A stretch of DNA of 64,000 nucleotides, taken from NCBI RefSeq assembly GCF_004331685.1, contig NZ_SJSM01000026.1, positions 1 through 64,000 of the forward strand, given 5' to 3'. The position numbers were made by a program, and so were the translations under genes. Below are positions 61,455 through 64,000 of this stretch, in pieces (the stretch's first letter is position 1; the number at the start of each line of letters is the position of its first letter). The stretch is from Pedobacter hiemivivus (GTDB lineage Bacteria > Bacteroidota > Bacteroidia > Sphingobacteriales > Sphingobacteriaceae). The notes beneath the pieces are model-generated. The model was given only the letters and a program-made list of their open reading frames with translations, made no database searches and was not told the DNA's origin.

Positions 61455-62285
61455 ATGGAGATGGCAAAAACGAAGCTACTGATTGTTACACACGAGATGT
61501 CGCCTTTCCTTGAACTCACAAAGATTTCTGAAATTACCCGTCAATTACCACAGGCAATGCAGGATAAAGGATTTGAGATCCGCATTTTGATGCCGAGGTT
61601 TGGGAATATTAATGAAAGAAGGAACAGATTGCACGAGGTGATTCGTCTTTCAGGAATGAACATCATTATTGATGACAATGACAATCCCTTAATCATTAAG
61701 GTGGCTTCTATCCCCGCTGCCCGTATGCAGGTTTACTTCCTTGACAATGAAGACTATTTTCAGCGCAAGTATGTATTCAGGGATAAAGAGAACAAGTTTT
61801 ACGCAGACAATGACGAAAGAACGATCTTCTTTTGTAAAGGCGCACTTGAAACCGTTAAGAAATTAGGCTGGGCTCCTGATATTGTTCATTGCCACGGCTG
61901 GATGACTTCATTGGTACCTGCGTATATCAAAACGACTTACAAAAACGATCCTACGTTTAAAAACTCTAAAGTAGTTTACTCTATTTATGAAAACTGTTTT
62001 ACTGAGACTTTAAATGTCGACATGCATAAAAAAGCGATCATGAATTCGATGACCGCTGATGATACGAAGATGTTTGAGAACGCTGATTGTGATGTATTGC
62101 ATATGGCGGCTGTAACTTACTCTGATGCAGTGGTATTAGCAGACGAAAACATCCATGTTAATGTGTTAAAATTTGTTAAAGATTCTAATAAGCCAACTTT
62201 AGCTTATAATTTAACAGAAAATTTTGAAAACTTCTATTCCTTGTATGAGGAGATTTCAAATGAAGAATTGGCTTCACTAGCATAA
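61455..62285 (+). CDS. Glycogen/starch-synthase N-terminal-domain protein (half-length GT5)
   Basis: 276 residues that match only the N-terminal Rossmann half of GT5 glycogen synthases: LLIVTHEMSPFLELTKISEI, FEIRILMPRFGNINERRN, DERTIFFCKGALETVKKLGWAPDIVHCHGWM, VVYSIYENCFTETLN. The C-terminal ADP-glucose-binding half is missing, yet the frame ends cleanly and has no sign of disruption. Such half proteins occur widely in Bacteroidota next to panC. Met1 or Met3 may be used. Whether it is catalytic is doubtful; it may be a regulator or a glycan-binding protein. Confidence 0.85.
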   Translation: MEMAKTKLLIVTHEMSPFLELTKISEITRQLPQAMQDKGFEIRILMPRFGNINERRNRLHEVIRLSGMNIIIDDNDNPLIIKVASIPAARMQVYFLDNEDYFQRKYVFRDKENKFYADNDERTIFFCKGALETVKKLGWAPDIVHCHGWMTSLVPAYIKTTYKNDPTFKNSKVVYSIYENCFTETLNVDMHKKAIMNSMTADDTKMFENADCDVLHMAAVTYSDAVVLADENIHVNVLKFVKDSNKPTLAYNLTENFENFYSLYEEISNEELASLA

Positions 62286-62308
62286 ACTCAGGTATTATTA
62301 AATTAAAT

Positions 62309-63754
62309 ATGAAATTTACAAAACAAGACTTATTAACCATGTTGATAGGTCTTTTTCTTTTTGCTTCCTGTAAAGACTCCAATACCATAGGTTTGGATCT
62401 GGACGATGCTTCTCAAATTAAAGGTGATTTAATGGATACGACTACCGTTACATCGCAAACTTTAAGAGACGATGTAACCTCGGGCGTTTCATTGGCGAGA
62501 TATCCTTTTGGCTTTATGACTGATGGTGTATTTGGTACATCTTCAGCCAGCATAGCTATGGCTGTTGCCTTACCCAATGCGGACTATAGCACGTATAAAT
62601 TTGGCACTAATCCTGTGATAGATTCAGCAGTACTAGTTTTACCTTATACGAGCCAGGTTTATGGGGATACAACAACATCCGTGTATACGGTAAATGTGGA
62701 GCAGCTTAGCCTTGATTTATCGAAAGAGAAGACATACCAGAGTGATAAAAACTGGCCAGTTGACGCTACCGTTGGAACTTTCAGCGGCAAAATCAGACCA
62801 ACCACTAAGACATCTATTACCACTGTTGTTAAAGGAGGCCCAGATACTTTAGTAAAAGTAGTCCCTCAGATGAGGATCAAATTGACTAATGCCTTTATTC
62901 AAACGAACATCCTGGATAAAGACTCGCTCACTTTATCAAAACCAAACAATTTTTTCAAATCGTTTAAAGGTTTGAAGGTTTCCGCTACAGCATCGAACAA
63001 AGGAGGAATCATGTTCTTCAATTTTGCGGGAACTGATGGCAAACTAGAGATTTATTACAAAAAACAAAATGCAACTACGCCTACTGCGAAGGATACAGTA
63101 GCAGTAAGCTTTCCAATTGGGGCTGGCTTAGGTCCTGTAACCGCTACGGTTAATCATGGCTATACTCAAGTTATCCTAGACCAACTTGGCACAAATCCCC
63201 CAGCAACAGACGTAACCTATTTACAAGCGCTGGCGGGATTAAAAAACAAAATATCTTTCCCTTACTTGAAGAATTTTATTGCCGATTTAAAAAAACCGGC
63301 AAACGGTGGCAGCCCAAATACTAAAGTGATTGTGAACAAAGCCGAACTGGTAATTGACCTAAATAGCAACACTACAGATGTCGTTCCTTTTGGTGCAGCA
63401 CAGCGACTTGCTTTATACAGATTTGATATTGCTGGACAAAGGGTAAACGTGCCTGACAATGACAATGGCATACAAAATGTATATGCCGGAGATCCTCGCG
63501 CATTGGGCGAAGCTTTGTTTGGCGGTTATTTCGACTCTGTTAGAAACAGATACATATTTACAATCACTGCGTACATTCAAGATCTTTTGGATGGCAAAAC
63601 TCAGGATTATGGTACGTTTTTAGCGCCGAGCTCGCTTACCGAGTTTAACCTAAGCCCTTCGGTAACGTCTGCTGCACGTTCTATTATTAATAAACATAAA
63701 AAGAACCCTGCATCAGGACTGAAACTAAATATTTTCTATACCCAGATAAATTAA
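62309..63754 (+). CDS. DUF4270-family lipoprotein
   Basis: 481 residues. The N-terminus FLFASCKDSNTIGLDLDDAS holds the lipobox Cys (FASC, about residue 21) and the typical SNTIGLD start of the family. The rest is beta-rich, with SAVLVLPYTSQVYGDTTTSVYTVNVEQLS and a C-terminal FLAPSSLTEFNLSPS. It sits 23 bases after the half-length GT5 gene and ahead of glmS. Members are surface or outer-membrane lipoproteins common in Bacteroidota; function unknown. Confidence 0.88.
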   Translation: MKFTKQDLLTMLIGLFLFASCKDSNTIGLDLDDASQIKGDLMDTTTVTSQTLRDDVTSGVSLARYPFGFMTDGVFGTSSASIAMAVALPNADYSTYKFGTNPVIDSAVLVLPYTSQVYGDTTTSVYTVNVEQLSLDLSKEKTYQSDKNWPVDATVGTFSGKIRPTTKTSITTVVKGGPDTLVKVVPQMRIKLTNAFIQTNILDKDSLTLSKPNNFFKSFKGLKVSATASNKGGIMFFNFAGTDGKLEIYYKKQNATTPTAKDTVAVSFPIGAGLGPVTATVNHGYTQVILDQLGTNPPATDVTYLQALAGLKNKISFPYLKNFIADLKKPANGGSPNTKVIVNKAELVIDLNSNTTDVVPFGAAQRLALYRFDIAGQRVNVPDNDNGIQNVYAGDPRALGEALFGGYFDSVRNRYIFTITAYIQDLLDGKTQDYGTFLAPSSLTEFNLSPSVTSAARSIINKHKKNPASGLKLNIFYTQIN

Positions 63755-63773
63755 ATTCATCTGGTTTTGCAGT

Positions 63774-63815
63774 CAAATCCCCCAAGAATAATTATTTTTG
63801 GGGGATTTGTTTTTT
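63774..63815 (+). terminator. Terminator after the DUF4270 gene
   Basis: CAAATCCCCCAA (63774-63785) pairs with TTGGGGGATTTG (63798-63809), 12 bp around a 12-base loop, followed by TTTTTT. A strong intrinsic terminator before glmS. Confidence 0.85.
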
Positions 63816-63838
63816 ACTACCTAATATAAACCTAATAT

Positions 63839-64000
63839 ATGTGTGGAATAGTTGGTTACATCGGCCATAGAGAAGCCTGGCCTATAATCCTTAAAGGCCT
63901 AAAAAGATTAGAATACCGCGGCTACGACAGCGCAGGCATTGCCTTAATTAACGATTCGGGCTTAAATATTTATAAAAAAGCAGGCAAGGTTCAAGAACTT
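63839..64000 (+). CDS. glmS: Glutamine--fructose-6-phosphate aminotransferase, N-terminal part
   Basis: 54 codons before the window ends. The start MCGIVGYIGHREAWPIILKG puts the catalytic Cys as residue 2 after Met removal, and LKRLEYRGYDSAGIALIND is the amidotransferase motif. GlmS makes glucosamine-6-phosphate for cell wall and is metabolically opposite to the NagB deaminase upstream in this window. No clear promoter is visible in the 24 bases after the terminator T run. Confidence 0.93.
   Translation, partial: MCGIVGYIGHREAWPIILKGLKRLEYRGYDSAGIALINDSGLNIYKKAGKVQEL

Overview
The window looks like a chromosomal segment from a Bacteroidota species of the Sphingobacteriaceae, most like Pedobacter. 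The evidence is two SusC/SusD pairs, many lipoproteins with Bacteroidota-type signal peptides, DUF4270 and GldD proteins, the long NagB-PIG-L fusion, the futalosine menaquinone route, and promoters of the TTTG-N19/20-TAnnTTTG kind with little Shine-Dalgarno signal. All assignments come from reading the sequence; no database search was possible.

Layout. Positions 1-264 hold the C-terminal end of an IS4-type transposase cut by the window edge. Positions 353-13903 are a glycan-uptake region: SusC/SusD pair 1 with a DUF4397 lipoprotein and a phosphodiester-glycosidase lipoprotein, a divergent DeoR regulator, SusC/SusD pair 2, and anhydro-MurNAc kinase. Positions 13956-19904 form a tight five-gene operon (permease, glutamine-synthetase-like ligase, iron alcohol dehydrogenase, class I amidohydrolase, aldehyde dehydrogenase) that reads as a gamma-glutamylation route for an amino alcohol, probably ethanolamine. 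Positions 20166-27927 return to amino-sugar and cell-envelope functions: NagB-PIG-L fusion, NagX-like acyltransferase, M16 peptidase, GH10-like lipoprotein hydrolase.

Positions 28105-42181 are housekeeping, mostly on the minus strand: a 1252-residue histidine kinase overlapping fabD, folE, queD, then mqnB and mqnD on the plus strand, an ABC permease, an MBL hydrolase, gldD, aroE, a ComA-like phosphosulfolactate synthase and a TPR protein. Positions 42466-54765 carry an ALDH7-type dehydrogenase, a GIN-domain protein, a SNF2 helicase, aat, yccF, an App1-type phosphatase, a lipid kinase, a TonB-domain protein, rbfA, hflX, trpC and trpG. trpE follows at 54770-56176.

The most unusual stretch is 56177-58060. 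It holds a trp attenuator with a 25-codon leader peptide (W-Q-W) that is too short for ordinary ORF calling, a long palindromic repeat, a frameshifted DUF1801 gene, and two type-II tRNA-like RNAs behind a good Bacteroidota promoter. Their apparent anticodon (GTC), G discriminator and variable arms do not fit a standard tRNA. The window ends with an Lrp regulator, an acyl-CoA dehydrogenase, panD, panC, a half-length GT5 protein, a DUF4270 lipoprotein and the start of glmS.

Common threads are uptake and recycling of amino sugars or muropeptides (PDG, AnmK, NagB, NagX, GH10-like, GlmS) and glutamate-linked nitrogen metabolism. Helically phased short direct repeats around both SusC/SusD units suggest DeoR-type operators.
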